A stretch of DNA of 64,000 nucleotides, from NCBI RefSeq assembly GCF_036588685.1, contig NC_086382.1, positions 65,208,929-65,272,928 on the forward strand, given 5' to 3'. The stretch comes from Mytilus trossulus. Lineage: Eukaryota > Mollusca > Bivalvia > Mytilida > Mytilidae. Positions within the stretch are counted from its first letter, which is position 1; the number at the start of each line of letters is the position of its first letter. A model generated the notes under the pieces. The model ran no database searches. It saw nothing but the letters and a program-made list of their open reading frames with translations, and was not told the DNA's origin. The position numbers and the translations under genes were made by a program. This document shows, piece after piece, positions 21,064 to 32,900 of this stretch.

Positions 21064-22783
21064 TAGTGTTGTCAAATCGTACACGTTTGCCTAACCGGTT
21101 ACTCATATAATCGTTCGACCGATTAACCGGTTAGCCGATAGTTTGAATTAAAGTTTGAAGGCCTTATCATTAGTACCCTACACATCGATATAAGAAGATC
21201 TGGTATGAGTGTCAATGTGACTACATTCCATTTAAGGTCAAGGAACAGTAAATGGGCTATGTCGCAGATTTTGCTAACAATTTGTATACAACCTTGGCTC
21301 GTTGAACTACAATTGAAAATCGAAAAAATAATACATTTATCTCTTTTATTATCTGAAAAATTGCAGATTGATTTCTTTTAATATGGGTGAATATTTGTAT
21401 AGAAAGCACATAAAATCGTCGAAAAATCTCTAAAATTTGTCTTAAAATCGTCAAATCTCTAATTCGACTCCATAGATTTTTCTTAAAAAACTATATATTG
21501 TTGACACATAAATTTCTGTTTTAATGATATAAAATAATCATAGGGTCACCGACTTCGTTTTTAATTTGTTACCTCGTTGGTAGTGAAAAACGTCAAAAAT
21601 CAACGTTTTTCGGCCTGCAACGCGATAACGTTACGATAATTTCGACGTTTTATTGGACTTTTTCACAAAGAACGCAACTTTGAATGATGTATACCGTAAG
21701 AACGAAGTTGGTGACCCTATCTTTATGTTGCATCATTATAACGGAAATTTATGTATCAACAACATATAGTTTTTTAAGAAAAATCTATGGAGTAGAATTA
21801 GAGATTTGGCGATTTTAAGACAAATTTTAGAAGGGTTTTCGCCGATTTTATGTGCTTTCTATACAAATGTTCACCCATTTTGTAAGAATTCAATCAGTAA
21901 TATTTCAAATGATAATTGAGATAAACGCAATATTTTGTTCGATTTTCAATTGAAGTTCATCGAGTCAGAGTTGTATGCCAAATGTTACTGAAATCTGTGA
22001 CATAGCCCATTTACTGTAACTTGACCTTAAGTCATACAATTACGTTTTTTATAATACGATGAATTGAAGTTTGACCGTTGGTTTTACAAGGCTTGTCTGT
22101 GAAGATTCATGTCGAAGTTTGACTTTTAATAATCAAATACACGGTAACAACTATGGCGTTTGTACTAGCTTCAAATTGAAAAAAAAAACTCTTGATCTCG
22201 TAGAATTGAATATGTCTAAAACCGATGATTCTTCCATTTTGTCTTGTTGTCTCCAAAAATAATGTGAGGTGTTTCAATTAAAATTGATTAATCCTGATAT
22301 TCGTACCATCAAGTCTACATTGATTACATCCACGTTGGTTTGCTTTTTACAGTTTTTGAGTTAGCATTTAGCTTAAAGTACTTGCACGAAGGGGATTGCA
22401 CATTCGGATGTAGGTCTATACAATATAAAAACAAAAATGAAATAATGAAATAATGAAGTAAATCGTAAAATTTAATCGTATAACTGATTAAAAATTACTG
22501 TAAAAAAACTAATTATGTTTCCTTAAGATCTTGTCCCGATCTGAGAGACACGTTCTAATTAATTTCATATTTTTGAATCATTAACAATACCAATCAATAT
22601 ACTGGACAATTGATCAGTCAAATTAATTACCACGACGACAATTTTTAAAGAAAACACAACTACTTAAAGATTTCAATACAAATGTATATCAAATCTATTA
22701 GAATTCAAAAACAAATCTGGTCAACCGGTTAGCGTTTTTGATATTCAGTATTCGGTCGTTCGAACGGTTAACCGTTGACAATA
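21064..22783. mobile_element. hAT-like non-autonomous element with AACCGGTTA subterminal motifs
   Basis: The left end TAGTGTTGTCAAATCG is inverted at the right end as CGTTGACAATA. Both ends carry AACCGGTTA or close variants (CTAACCGGTTACTC, ATTAACCGGTTAGCC, CAACCGGTTAGCG, GGTTAACCGTT). Flanks GTAGAACT (left) and GTAGAATA (right) match in six of eight positions, as an eroded 8-bp hAT duplication would. The interior contains the large foldback at 21233-22033. No transposase is seen. Confidence 0.5.
21233..22033. repeat. Large imperfect palindrome (arms about 325 bp)
   Basis: The left arm runs from AAGGTCAAGGAACAGTAAAT to GGGTCACCGACTTCGTT (21233-21560). The right arm runs from AACGAAGTTGGTGACCC to TTTACTGTAACTTGACCTT (about 21705-22033) and is its diverged reverse complement. 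The roughly 145-bp centre is itself partly palindromic (AACGTCAAAAATCAACGTTTTTCG). Confidence 0.85.
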
Positions 22784-23059
22784 GTAGAATATAATTATTT
22801 AATTGCCATTTTATCCAGCACTCTGGGGTGAATGTTATCTATGTTCATTACTTTGTTGCAATTTCTAAACCTTTTTATCTTTTTAACTCGTTTTAGTGAA
22901 TGCGATGGTCACCATTTTATCTACATGCGACTGCTGGTATCAAATTGTACTGAGATTTTGCGTCTACGTCGTTTCTATGTCTATTCCTGAAACTCTATTT
23001 TCGTTAGTGAGTAAAAGTGCAAGACGTTTTATTTTGCCCAGTTTGTCCTTAATTAAATG

Positions 23060-23205
23060 AATATTATCATCTGAAGAGTCATTGTCAACGTTGGTTAAGA
23101 AGGTTGTATTGATTGTGTTAGAGCATTACAAACATATAAAACATAAAGCAGAAAAGGCACCAGATGGAAATGGAATGTCAACTGAACACTTAAATGTATA
23201 GGATG
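23060..23205 (+). pseudogene. Reverse-transcriptase fragment (possible)
   Basis: One frame reads ...LEHYKHIKHKAEKAPDGNGMSTEHLN followed by a stop. The motif KAPDGNGMSTEHL resembles the 'GKAPD..GL..EHL' block at the start of LINE reverse transcriptases. No further RT blocks remain. A degraded retroelement relic is the best guess. Confidence 0.4.
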
Positions 23206-23390
23206 GACGAGTTTACTTCCTTTATTGTACATGTTGTACATGTGCATACTATAATTTAAACATATTTGAATGTTATAATATTCCTAAGATCAGTATTTTT
23301 GTGATTTTACTTTTTCTAGCTATAGAAGAATAACTGTTACAAACACGTTTGCAAAAACATTGCAAAGTATACTCAAAATTAAAGTTGTAA

Positions 23391-23486
23391 ATAAAGGCAA
23401 CTGTAGTATACCGCTGTTCGACATTCATAAATAACAAAGGTTAGTGATTGTAAGTAAAACAAATCTTTGTATTGTGCTTCCTTAAA
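23391..23486. repeat. Fragments of two MITE families side by side
   Basis: 23391-23420 is an end of the ATAAAGGCAAC family (see 25995-26466). About 23430-23486 (AAATCTTTGTATTGTGCTTCC) is an end of the Harbinger-like family at 7267-7989, in inverted orientation. Confidence 0.6.
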
Positions 23487-23499
23487 TAAGTTATATATT

Positions 23500-25330
23500 T
23501 ATTTTAGTAAAACAGATATTCTGGGTTTTTTTTATAAACTAAACCTAATATCTTTTTAACGATATCTTAAAAACTTAATAAGATATGTTTTTATTGAAAA
23601 AGATATCAAATATACTAAATAAGATATATATCTTGTTTTATAAGATAACTATATATTTTAAAAAAATATCTTACATATAAATTATATCATTATTCAGATA
23701 GTTTAAATAGTAAATAAGATATCTGTTTGGGATTTTTTTTAAATCAAATAAGTAATCTCAAAGAACTATCTTTCAAACTTTATAAGATGTCTATAAATCA
23801 AATAAGTATAGTTCATAACATTCCCTTTACCATCTTTGCCCTGGTATCATCCCGAGACCCATATCGGCCTCGAGGCTTAAGCCGAGGGTCGATATGGGTC
23901 GAGGGATGATACCCGGGCTAATATGGAAAAGACATGTGATAATCTTTTTATCACATACTTAAGTTCTGAAGAAAAAAGAAAAAAGAGTCAACTAAAACAA
24001 TTTACTGAAACGTAAAAGATAAAATCTTAAACATTATATCACAAACGTGTCATTGAGGATGCAATGACGTCACGTTATTTGGAATCAGGACACAATAACC
24101 AATAACCTGCTGTTTGCCCCGGGCAATTTTGAGGTTATTACATATGCAAAACCCGACGTATTCGTAACAAACATGTGATAAGATATATTATCACATATTT
24201 TGTACTGATATGTACGTTTTTGCATGGCCAATAATAGCCGGAAGTCAATGTTGGTTATCAGCCCTCGGGGCCGATATCGATATCAGCCCTCGAAATCGAT
24301 ATCAAGCCCCCGAGTTTAACTTCCGGTTACCTGTTAATCAAAGACTATTTGTAAACAAGTTGAACACAATGAAAAGAAATTGAGAAAGTTACGAATCTGC
24401 TGTAGGAGAAAAAGGTAGAAATCAAAGAGGAAATCACAAAAAATAAAGGCAACAGTAGTATACCGCTGTTCAAAACTCATAAATCCATGGACAAAAGTGT
24501 TCGTAAAATTTTGACGTCATAAAGAATTTAGAAAATATATGAAGCCACACTGGAATGAGTAGCGATATAGGATTCTTCTTAAGCATTTTTAACATTTGTA
24601 ATGTAACACTTTAAAGTTTTTTAATGTTTGCAATTCTTAGAATTAATATATTTATTGTTAATTATTTCTGAAACTTTTCACAAAACGTTGTTTATCTACT
24701 GTACTGTGATACGAACTTTTTTTTAACTCACAGTGATACATTATTTTTTTTTCGTTAAACATCTTTTTGATTTTTGAAGAAAAAATCAAACATAATTTGA
24801 TGTAAGCTATCTATTTTCTTTTGCTTAAAAATATATGATAAATAGATTATTACATGTCATTTTTCATATGGTCCATGGTATCAGCCCACGACCCATATCA
24901 AGCCCTCGGGCTAAAGCCCTCTGGCTTGATATGGGAGTCTATGGCTAATACCAGGGCCATATGGAAAATGCCATGTAAGTAATAATCTATAATCATATAT
25001 CAAAATATATATCGTATATATCGAATAACCAAATAATGAGATATCTTAAAGAAGCTTATCGGATATCTAATATTGTAAATAAGATATCTTATATACTTTA
25101 AAAGATATCTTTAAAAATCAAAGATATCTAATAAACTGTATAAGATATCTTATTAAGTTTTAAAAATATTTATATATTTGAGTGAATAAGAATAAGAGAT
25201 CTTGTAAGGTTAATAAGATATATTATCATCTTCAATTAAATAATGTATCCCATCTTGAAAACAAAATATTTTATTTTATTTATTAGATATCTTATTTTGT
25301 ATCTAAGATTTCTTGAAATTAAATAATTTT
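23500..25330. repeat. Palindrome-rich AT domain (GATATC arrays and three hairpins)
   Basis: Both flanks (about 23500-23760 and 25010-25320) are packed with the palindromic AAGATATCTTA motif. Between them are three hairpins: 23839-23918 (two abutting 40-bp arms around AAGCTT-like CTTAAG), about 24233-24334 (CCGGAAGT...ACTTCCGG with GATATCGATATC inside) and about 24866-24963 (CATATGGTCC...GGCCATATG). The first and third share CCCATATC-containing arms. An ATAAAGGCAAC end lies at 24443-24490. Confidence 0.65.
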
Positions 25331-25994
25331 AAAAACGGCTTGTCATGCCCACAAAATGATGGACATGATAGATGAAACGCACGTAGAACATGCATTGTCT
25401 TTGGAATTGGCTAGACATTCTGTGTGTTCGGCAAGATGTAACACTGGTATATACTGCGATTGGGTTGTAAATCAGTATACATAAATGGCCATTTATCATG
25501 TTTATATAACATTAAAATAGAATAGTGGTTGGTGTAAGTTGATAATGTACAGTGTATTAGGTTATATAACTGCAGGTTATAAATAGCCTCCGACATAATT
25601 ATATCTGATAAAAATGGCTCAACGCCTATATCTCAAAATTTTTTGTATTAACATTTAACTTAGTAGTAAAGTTTACAATATAAATTTATATGCTTTTTAG
25701 TAAAATAAATAAACTTACTTAGCTAAAATACTTGAAAATTCTTGTTATATTTCGTCAATGTTCGTATACATTTATGATACGATTGATGTTCTGGTAAAAC
25801 CGATGACGCGATCTATCAATTGATAAGCAAGGTAAGGGATGCATTACATTGTTAGTCATACGCATGTACTTCAATTCAAAAAATAAAATACACATTTTCT
25901 ACAACTTAGTTTTTATTACACAGGTATTAAAATATTGCCAATTTAAAAGTTATATGTGTTCTGATAAAAAAAATGTTTACAAAGTATGTTATAT
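25331..25994. other. No gene seen
   Basis: AT-rich sequence. A 61-codon minus-strand frame has no recognisable product. Confidence 0.4.
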
Positions 25995-26466
25995 ATAAAG
26001 GCAACAGTAGTATACCGCTGTTGAAATATTCGTTAAAAAATTTGTACTTTTTATTATTTCACCCATAAGTCGTTAATTTTTTAACCTGGTAACTTTTGTT
26101 GGCTATAATTCTTTTGTTTCTCTGTCCTATATTTTCTCCCATTTATTTGTATTACATTCCTGTCATGTAATGTTGTAATTTTAATGTTTTAAATAACATT
26201 GCCATTAAAGCAGGAGGTTTGGCATGCCACAAAACCAGGGTCAATCCACCATTTTTTCATAATATGCCCTGTACCAAGTCAGGAAAATAGCCATTGTTTT
26301 ATTAAAGTTCGTTTTTGTGTGTGTTACATTTTAATGTTGTATTTCTATTGTGTCGTAGTTCTCTTATATTTGATACGTTTACCACAGTTTAAGTTTGTAA
26401 CCTGGATTTGTTAATTCTCTATCGATTTATGAATTTTGAAGAGCGGTATACTAATGTTGCCTTTAT
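25995..26466. mobile_element. MITE with ATAAAGGCAAC inverted ends
   Basis: The left end ATAAAGGCAACAGTAGTATA is inverted at the right end (GAGCGGTATACTAATGTTGCCTTTAT, ending at 26466), giving about 27-bp imperfect TIRs on a 472-bp element. Single ends or remnants occur at 23391 (+), 24443 (+) and 28045 (minus). TA-rich flanks would fit a mariner-type target, but the duplication is ambiguous. Confidence 0.65.
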
Positions 26467-26689
26467 TTACCCATGTCAGTTTTGATTTTACTGCAGTAGG
26501 GTTTTGAAATATTAGCCAAAAACTGCATTTATCCCATGTTTTTAAGCTATGGCGGCAATCTTTGTTAAATCACCAGATGTACAAACAAAGCCAGAATTTC
26601 TTGTGCTTGATTTTTCCTTTTTTTTGTTTTTTTATGATTGTGTTCTGATATAAAAATAAGGAAATGCGATGTATTGCCAGTGATACAAC

Positions 26690-26900
26690 TCTACACAAGA
26701 TACTAAATGACACATAAACTAACACATATAGGTCACAGTTTGACAATCAGCATTGAACAAAGTCTAAAGCACAGTCAGCTATGAAAGGCCCGGAAATGAC
26801 AAATCTTAAACGATTCAAACGAGAAAACTAATGACCTTATTAATGGACAAAATGATGAACGAATAAATATGTATTACAGCAACAAATGCTAAGCAAAACT
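26690..26900 (-). repeat. Dispersed repeat family, minus copy
   Basis: Reverse complement of the family at 11174-11370 and 36185-36590 (GCTATGAAAGGCCCGGAAATGAC, CGATTCAAACGAGAAAAC). Diverged. Confidence 0.55.
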
Positions 26901-27888
26901 TTTTCGTGTGTCCATGTCAAGGAATAATCTACAGGAATTGAAAACATTAAAATTATCTAAACAAGTATTTCTTATTTCCAAGGGGCATAACTTTTCAAGT
27001 ATTTAATCAACACTGCTTTTAAAATTTTCTAAGACGATAATGAAATAAACCTTTCATATAAGTTTGATAATAGTATGGCAAAAATTGTACACTTTAAAAT
27101 GCTTTCAATGCTGTTTTTAATATACTTTATATTTTCATAGGGCATCACTCTCTGAAAATATAACTGATTAGCACTGGTTTTTATTATCTTGTCGGTGCCA
27201 TTGATGATTTAAACCTATGATTCAAGTTTCATAAATATCTAGTTAGTTTTGAACACATGAGAGCCCTTTGGCTAACAATGCATTTTTTTTTATTTCAGTT
27301 ACATTCCAAGAGGCATAACTCTCTATAATTCGTAATCAATAACTAAATTGTTACCTAATTTCCATAATCTCACTATAAAATGTCTATTACATTGCCAAAA
27401 GATTGAGAATTTTATGCAAGTGCATATCTGAAATGAAGAAGTTGTTAGCCCAACCTTTCCTTAATTTAAGTACAAATAACATATTATTTTCATGACATGT
27501 CTTCAACTTAGAATGCTGCACCCTCTCAAAATCCAGAGTGATCACATATGTCCAGCATGGCTGATCAAAAAAAAAAAATTCATAGGCAGTGATTTCCAAA
27601 CATCTACAGGTCAATGCTTTTATAAATTGTATTTTTGACTTTTCCTACAAAATCGTGGGTTAAACAAATTTAATCGGTGCAAAAAATGCTCCTATATCTT
27701 ATCTTGGCCATATGTCTTTCTATGCTGTGATGTTACACTATTGTTTCCGATAAGGGTGAAGGTTGGTACCTACTTAAATGTTTAAATCCGCTGCAATTGT
27801 TTGCACCTGTCTTAAGTCAGGAGTCTGAAGTTATTAAGGAGTTGTCTTTTGTTGATGTGGTTCATAAGTATTTCTCATTTCTCGTTTT
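26901..27888. other. No gene seen
   Basis: AT-rich with two diverged 'GGGGCATAAC / GAGGCATAAC' motifs (26980-27010 and 27310-27330) that suggest an old repeat. No exon supported. Confidence 0.35.
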
Positions 27889-28800
27889 TTGTCATATCAG
27901 GATGTGCTCAGCTAAGCATTTTACTATATGGTTTTCCTGTTTGAATGGTTTTCCCTCGGTTTTGGTTTTGATTTGTTACCCCGATTTTGTTTTTTGTCCA
28001 TGGATTTATGAGTTTTGAACAGCGGCATACTACTGTTGCCTTTATTTAACACTTGTAATTTTTCTGGCCTTTATAGCTTGCTGCTTTGTGTGAGCCAAGG
28101 CTCGATATTGAAGACCAATAATTATGTCCTTTTACAAATTGTGACTTGGATGGAGAGTTGTCTCATTGGCACTTATACCCTATCTTCTTTTGTCTACATA
28201 TGCCTCAAAATCAAACACAAAAATAAAATGCATGCACAATCCACTGTCTTTTCTTGTGTTATTTGATAGACTTTTGTTTGTTTTTACCTGCTATTTAATG
28301 GTAAATGTTCATAAAAGTGAATACACCATTACAAATAATTACATTTTAATCTCATAACTAAAATTGTTACATAGAAATTCATAGTAAATTGAAATACAAT
28401 TATACCTTTGTTAAAAATAATGATTACAGTTGATTTTCATTATGGAGACAGTTTGAAGATGCTATTTAACAAAAATAAACTTACCATTTGGGACAACCTT
28501 TGACAAGACAATTTTAAACAATCATCTTATTTTCTTAAATACAACAATTTCAGCTGATGAGAATATCTTGTTTCATCTTAAATTCTACAATTCTATTGAA
28601 AATGTCTTCCATCAGTACTCAACCCGAGGTACTCAACAAATTACATATTTAAATTAAAAACAGAGAACAGATTCTTTTCTGGCTTGTTGTTTATGGTTTA
28701 AAATGAGAAAAGATGCCAGGCTGTAAAAATGTAACTTTTGAAAACATACAAAGATACAAATATAGTAAAATGCTTAGCTGAGCACACCCTGATATGACAA
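27889..28800. repeat. 40-bp inverted repeat pair enclosing 832 bp
   Basis: 27889-27928 (TTGTCATATCAGG... to ...CATTTTACTATA) and 28761-28800 are reverse complements with one mismatch. Enclosed are an ATAAAGGCAAC-family end (28020-28045) and part of the 'TGGAGAGTTGTCTCATTGGC' family (28075-28190). The pair could be the TIRs of one DNA element. Confidence 0.7.
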
Positions 28801-29060
28801 CAGAATGAACCCTGAACAGTTGGGGCAAGTTTGGACACAATATTCAAGCTTGATACTGTCTAAATTTGGATTGTGCTCAAACTTTTGAAACAATGTAGGT
28901 TTTTGGCACAAAATAAATGTGGTCAAAGATATTTCTGTGCAATACAATGCTAATATAGATTTCTTCTATAAACTTTTCAAAAATTTCAATATGAAAAAAT
29001 GAAAAAAAAACATATGAACAACCCCCCCCAAAAAACGTCTTGCAAAATTTCATAGTCATC
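28799..29060 (+). repeat. Degraded left end of the TTTATACGACCGCA family
   Basis: TGAACCCTGAACAGTTGGGGCAAG, then ATTCAAGCTTGAT and AATGTGGTC, then a short poly-C run (about 29022) follow copies 1 and 2 in order with many differences. Confidence 0.65.
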
Positions 29061-29973
29061 CATACAAATTTAACAATTTGTTTTTTTTAATGTTATTGTC
29101 AAGAAATTAAATGTGTCTTCAGACTACAAGCTGAAGACTACGCTGATTAAGACAGCATCATGCATACAAATAATACTGGCCATAACTTACATTAATATTA
29201 CAATCTGATTGGAGTATTAATTTATGAGGTAGTTGAAAACTAATTTCTACACATACACAAAATAACAGAATAGCTAAAACATCACAGAAACATTAAAATA
29301 GATTTATCTACATTTATACACTTTCAGACTTGATCAAATCAGTTATAAAATTATTACCAGCTACTTACAGCTTAACATGTACAATTTTACAAGTTGAGTG
29401 TTCTTCCTCCTAAATTTTCTATATATACAATGGTCCCAAAAATTATTTAAAAATATTTTTTTATTCAGTTTTGAATACAATGCTTTATAAGTCATTTTCA
29501 CTCACTTATGTGTTAAGGGATTTTTCGAACATCCTTATTTGACAGAAAATTGATAATTTCTTTGAAATTCTTTATAAACCTTGACATGTATGGGGAAAGC
29601 AAACTTGAACTTTTAAATCATTTAACCATTTACATTTATATTCAAATATTTATATCTTCATATAATATAAATCCTAAATGAATCATTTATACCATAGTAA
29701 AAGTAAACACAGCACCAATGAAACTATTGGGAAAAGAAGAATAGTGGTATTTGTTTTAATCTCTGGGTATTTATTATAACAGGAACCTTATCCACATATG
29801 TATTACTCAAGGTTTTAAAACTTCTTTTTGATTACAGTAAAAGTAGCAAGTAGAATAAAACAAATACAAAATTTAAAAACATCAGCTCAATCTAAAATTC
29901 TCACAAAAGAATAGCTGCCAGAATGACAAGTATCGACATCAATAATCTAAATATTTTTTTATAATATTCAGAC
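29061..29973. other. 3' flank of the conserved gene; nothing else seen
   Basis: AT-rich. This should contain the 3'UTR and polyadenylation site of the minus-strand gene ending at 29974, but no single signal stands out. Confidence 0.4.
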
Positions 29974-32900
29974 TTATTTGTTCTTCATTTTTTTGGCATA
30001 AAAATTAAAGTCTTCTTCGTTAAGTTTATAACCCCAGTGTTGTAATGTCTGTCTGACAACTGGTGACACCCCATGGTTATCGTAGCCACACCCACTTCTG
30101 ACACATTTAGAGATTAGATTGTTTCTCCAACGTCCTGTTGTTCCTGCACACCTCAGCCATCTCCCAATCTGTCTCTCATCATCAGCAGTTCTCCTGCCCT
30201 GGTAAAATCTACAAGTATAATTTACACACAATCATTTTTATCTTTACAAAATCTTGAATCTACAGTATGGTGCTTCATAATGAAGGCCACATTGTGACTT
30301 GCAGATGAATAACAACAATAAAGGGTTACGCTTTTGGTTAAGTATAGTGTTAGAATATATACTCCTGACAGTATAATTCTGAAAACAAACAGTTTCACCA
30401 TGCACCCATGGTTCCTTATAATTGCTTACAATGATCTTTGAGTGTTATGTTTGTTTTGTATTATGTTTTATTGTATTTTTTTTACCCTGCAATACATACA
30501 TTTACAATGAAAATAATTTCAAACATGTGAAGTATAACAAAATGCAGGTTTTTCCTATTTTTAAGGTGATTTTGTATGCATTTACATATTTTAAAAGAAG
30601 TACCTTCATTTCATTATGCAAGATAATTCCTTTGCCCACCAATATTTAGAATAATGCAATGTTAACATATCAAATTCACGCATATTTTACTTTCTTCAAT
30701 ATATTATTTTGATGTATTAAATATCTATAGACAACTTTCCAGTTCGTTGCATTTCCGTCTTGTGCGTTTAGGGGCATCATCACTTCCATTCCAATGTTGA
30801 GTGAGTTGTTGGAAAATTATAATATTATATTACAGGATTTATTCGGCAAACTAAATTCTCATAATTGACAATCAGCACGGCTGTCATTAGGGAATTGTGC
30901 TTAAGTACCTACGAAACAAAAATTATTTCTAGTTATCCTGCACAATGACGATCACTTAGGCATGTTAGACGCTTGATGAAAGTTGATAGTGCAGGGATAC
31001 ATACGACCCCCTCTATCTGGTAAATGAGGTCACAAAGGCGCGCCTAATTGATGAGTTTTTTCTGGTGACAGATGAACTTGAAAGTGGTCTATTGAATAGA
31101 CATTTTTTCAGAAAAATGTTAATCAAATTCCAGCAAAAAAAGCAACAAGCAGATAAAATACTAAAATAAACATTGATAAATAAGGAATTGTTTCATAGAC
31201 AGCACAATATCTCTAAAAACATGTAAAAATAAACTAGACCAATTTTAACTATAATATTTTAAACCACCTACCTACAATACCATTGGAACCAGCCATAAGG
31301 ATCTTGTTTATGTATCCAACCACTCTCTTCCCACATTTCTAAACTGCCACCACATTTCACTTTATAGGTGTTAACATTTTCATGGTAAGGACCTGATGCC
31401 ACCTTAAATAAATAGTACATGTATTCAAATATGTACTAGTTTGCTGGAGTAAAACCATCCCCTAACCTTGCAGGGAGGAAAAAACAACCTTCATAGATCA
31501 TACCCTATAGTATCATTCAAGCCAATATAAAAATAAAGGAGATCTGGTAAATTGCCAATGAAACAGTTCAAATGATAAAGCAATTATAGATTATTGTATG
31601 GAGTTTGATTAAAATGGTCCAAAGTGGTTTCAAACTAAAAAAAGGACAAAGATATTTAACATGTGTAATGACTATGGAGTACAAAAACTGACATTGCCCA
31701 CCTAGTCAAATAAGTTAATATGATATATGTTTATCTTTATCCTGTATTACCTGTCTAGGTATATTTAATCCTTCCAGCCAGTCTTTTGGTAGTTCTTTCC
31801 ATTCTCCTGAGTAACTTTTTCCTGTAACATGGAAGATAAAATGTTAATAAACATTCTGTTTGATTTAAAAAGTAATAAAAATAAATTGAATCTGTAAAAT
31901 CATCTGAACAAAGGTTCCGCTCGTATAGTCATATGCTGTTTTTGAAATGATATAAAAAAAATCACTATGGCCACCTACTTGCATGAAGCATTTAGATGGA
32001 ATTTCATATAAATTATTGGCACAAATTGCTGCTTGTTGCATTTTTGTTTTTTTATTTTCTTCTATATGTTTTAGTTGTCATCAATTTTAAAAAAATTACC
32101 ATTACTGCTTCCATTTGATGAGGCAGCAAATTTCTATTTGGAATTAAATTTCCTCCTAAGAATTCTGATCAAGACTTCCAAAATTATTTTAGCCAGACAG
32201 GCAGGTGTTTTTTTCAGATCCTGTTTTATTCTGCTTTGCTTTCCTAATTTAAGGTATAATTATCAATCAATCAAGGTGTCAATTAACTAAAAATTCAGTA
32301 TTTTTGTGATTTTATTTTTCATGAAACAGATCAGGTGTAAGGAATTTGGTACATGTAAAACACAGGTCTGGAAATGGTTATTTCATATTTTGATGTTGGT
32401 TGGATTCACTTACTGTACATGTAGATTGAAATTGAACAGTTAAATTACAGTGATGTCCTTGAAATGATAATCATCAAAAGACTGTGCTATAATATTTATT
32501 TAGTGCATTGAAATAACCTGTAACTGATGACTTTATTGGTCTGAAATATGTGCCACCAAAACTTCCAGCTTGAAGAACTTCTTTGGGAGTCATATTTGGT
32601 CGTAGTTCTGGAACATCTTCAAATATTAGCTCCCCCTTTTTGTTACGAGTTGGTAACTTTGCAGTGAATTCAAAGCTCTGAAAAACATTTTTGTTGAAGA
32701 TTTATTTACTACATTTAGGTGTGTGAGAGTACAGACATCTGCAAATAAAAAAGTAATACAAGTATAAACCAATTGAAATGTCATTAAGTGACTAATGCAG
32801 TGTTCCAGCTAGGCCATTATCAGAGGGTGCGGCGCCCGCCCTTTACCAAGTGCTGCCCTGTGCCCTTGTTACAGTTTCCAGGGTGCCCTGCCTTTTTTGA

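Noticed and set aside
24060..24075. TGACGTCA as a CRE promoter element
   Set aside because: A single 8-bp palindrome in a palindrome-rich repeat domain with no gene downstream. A similar site at 1776 is also without context.
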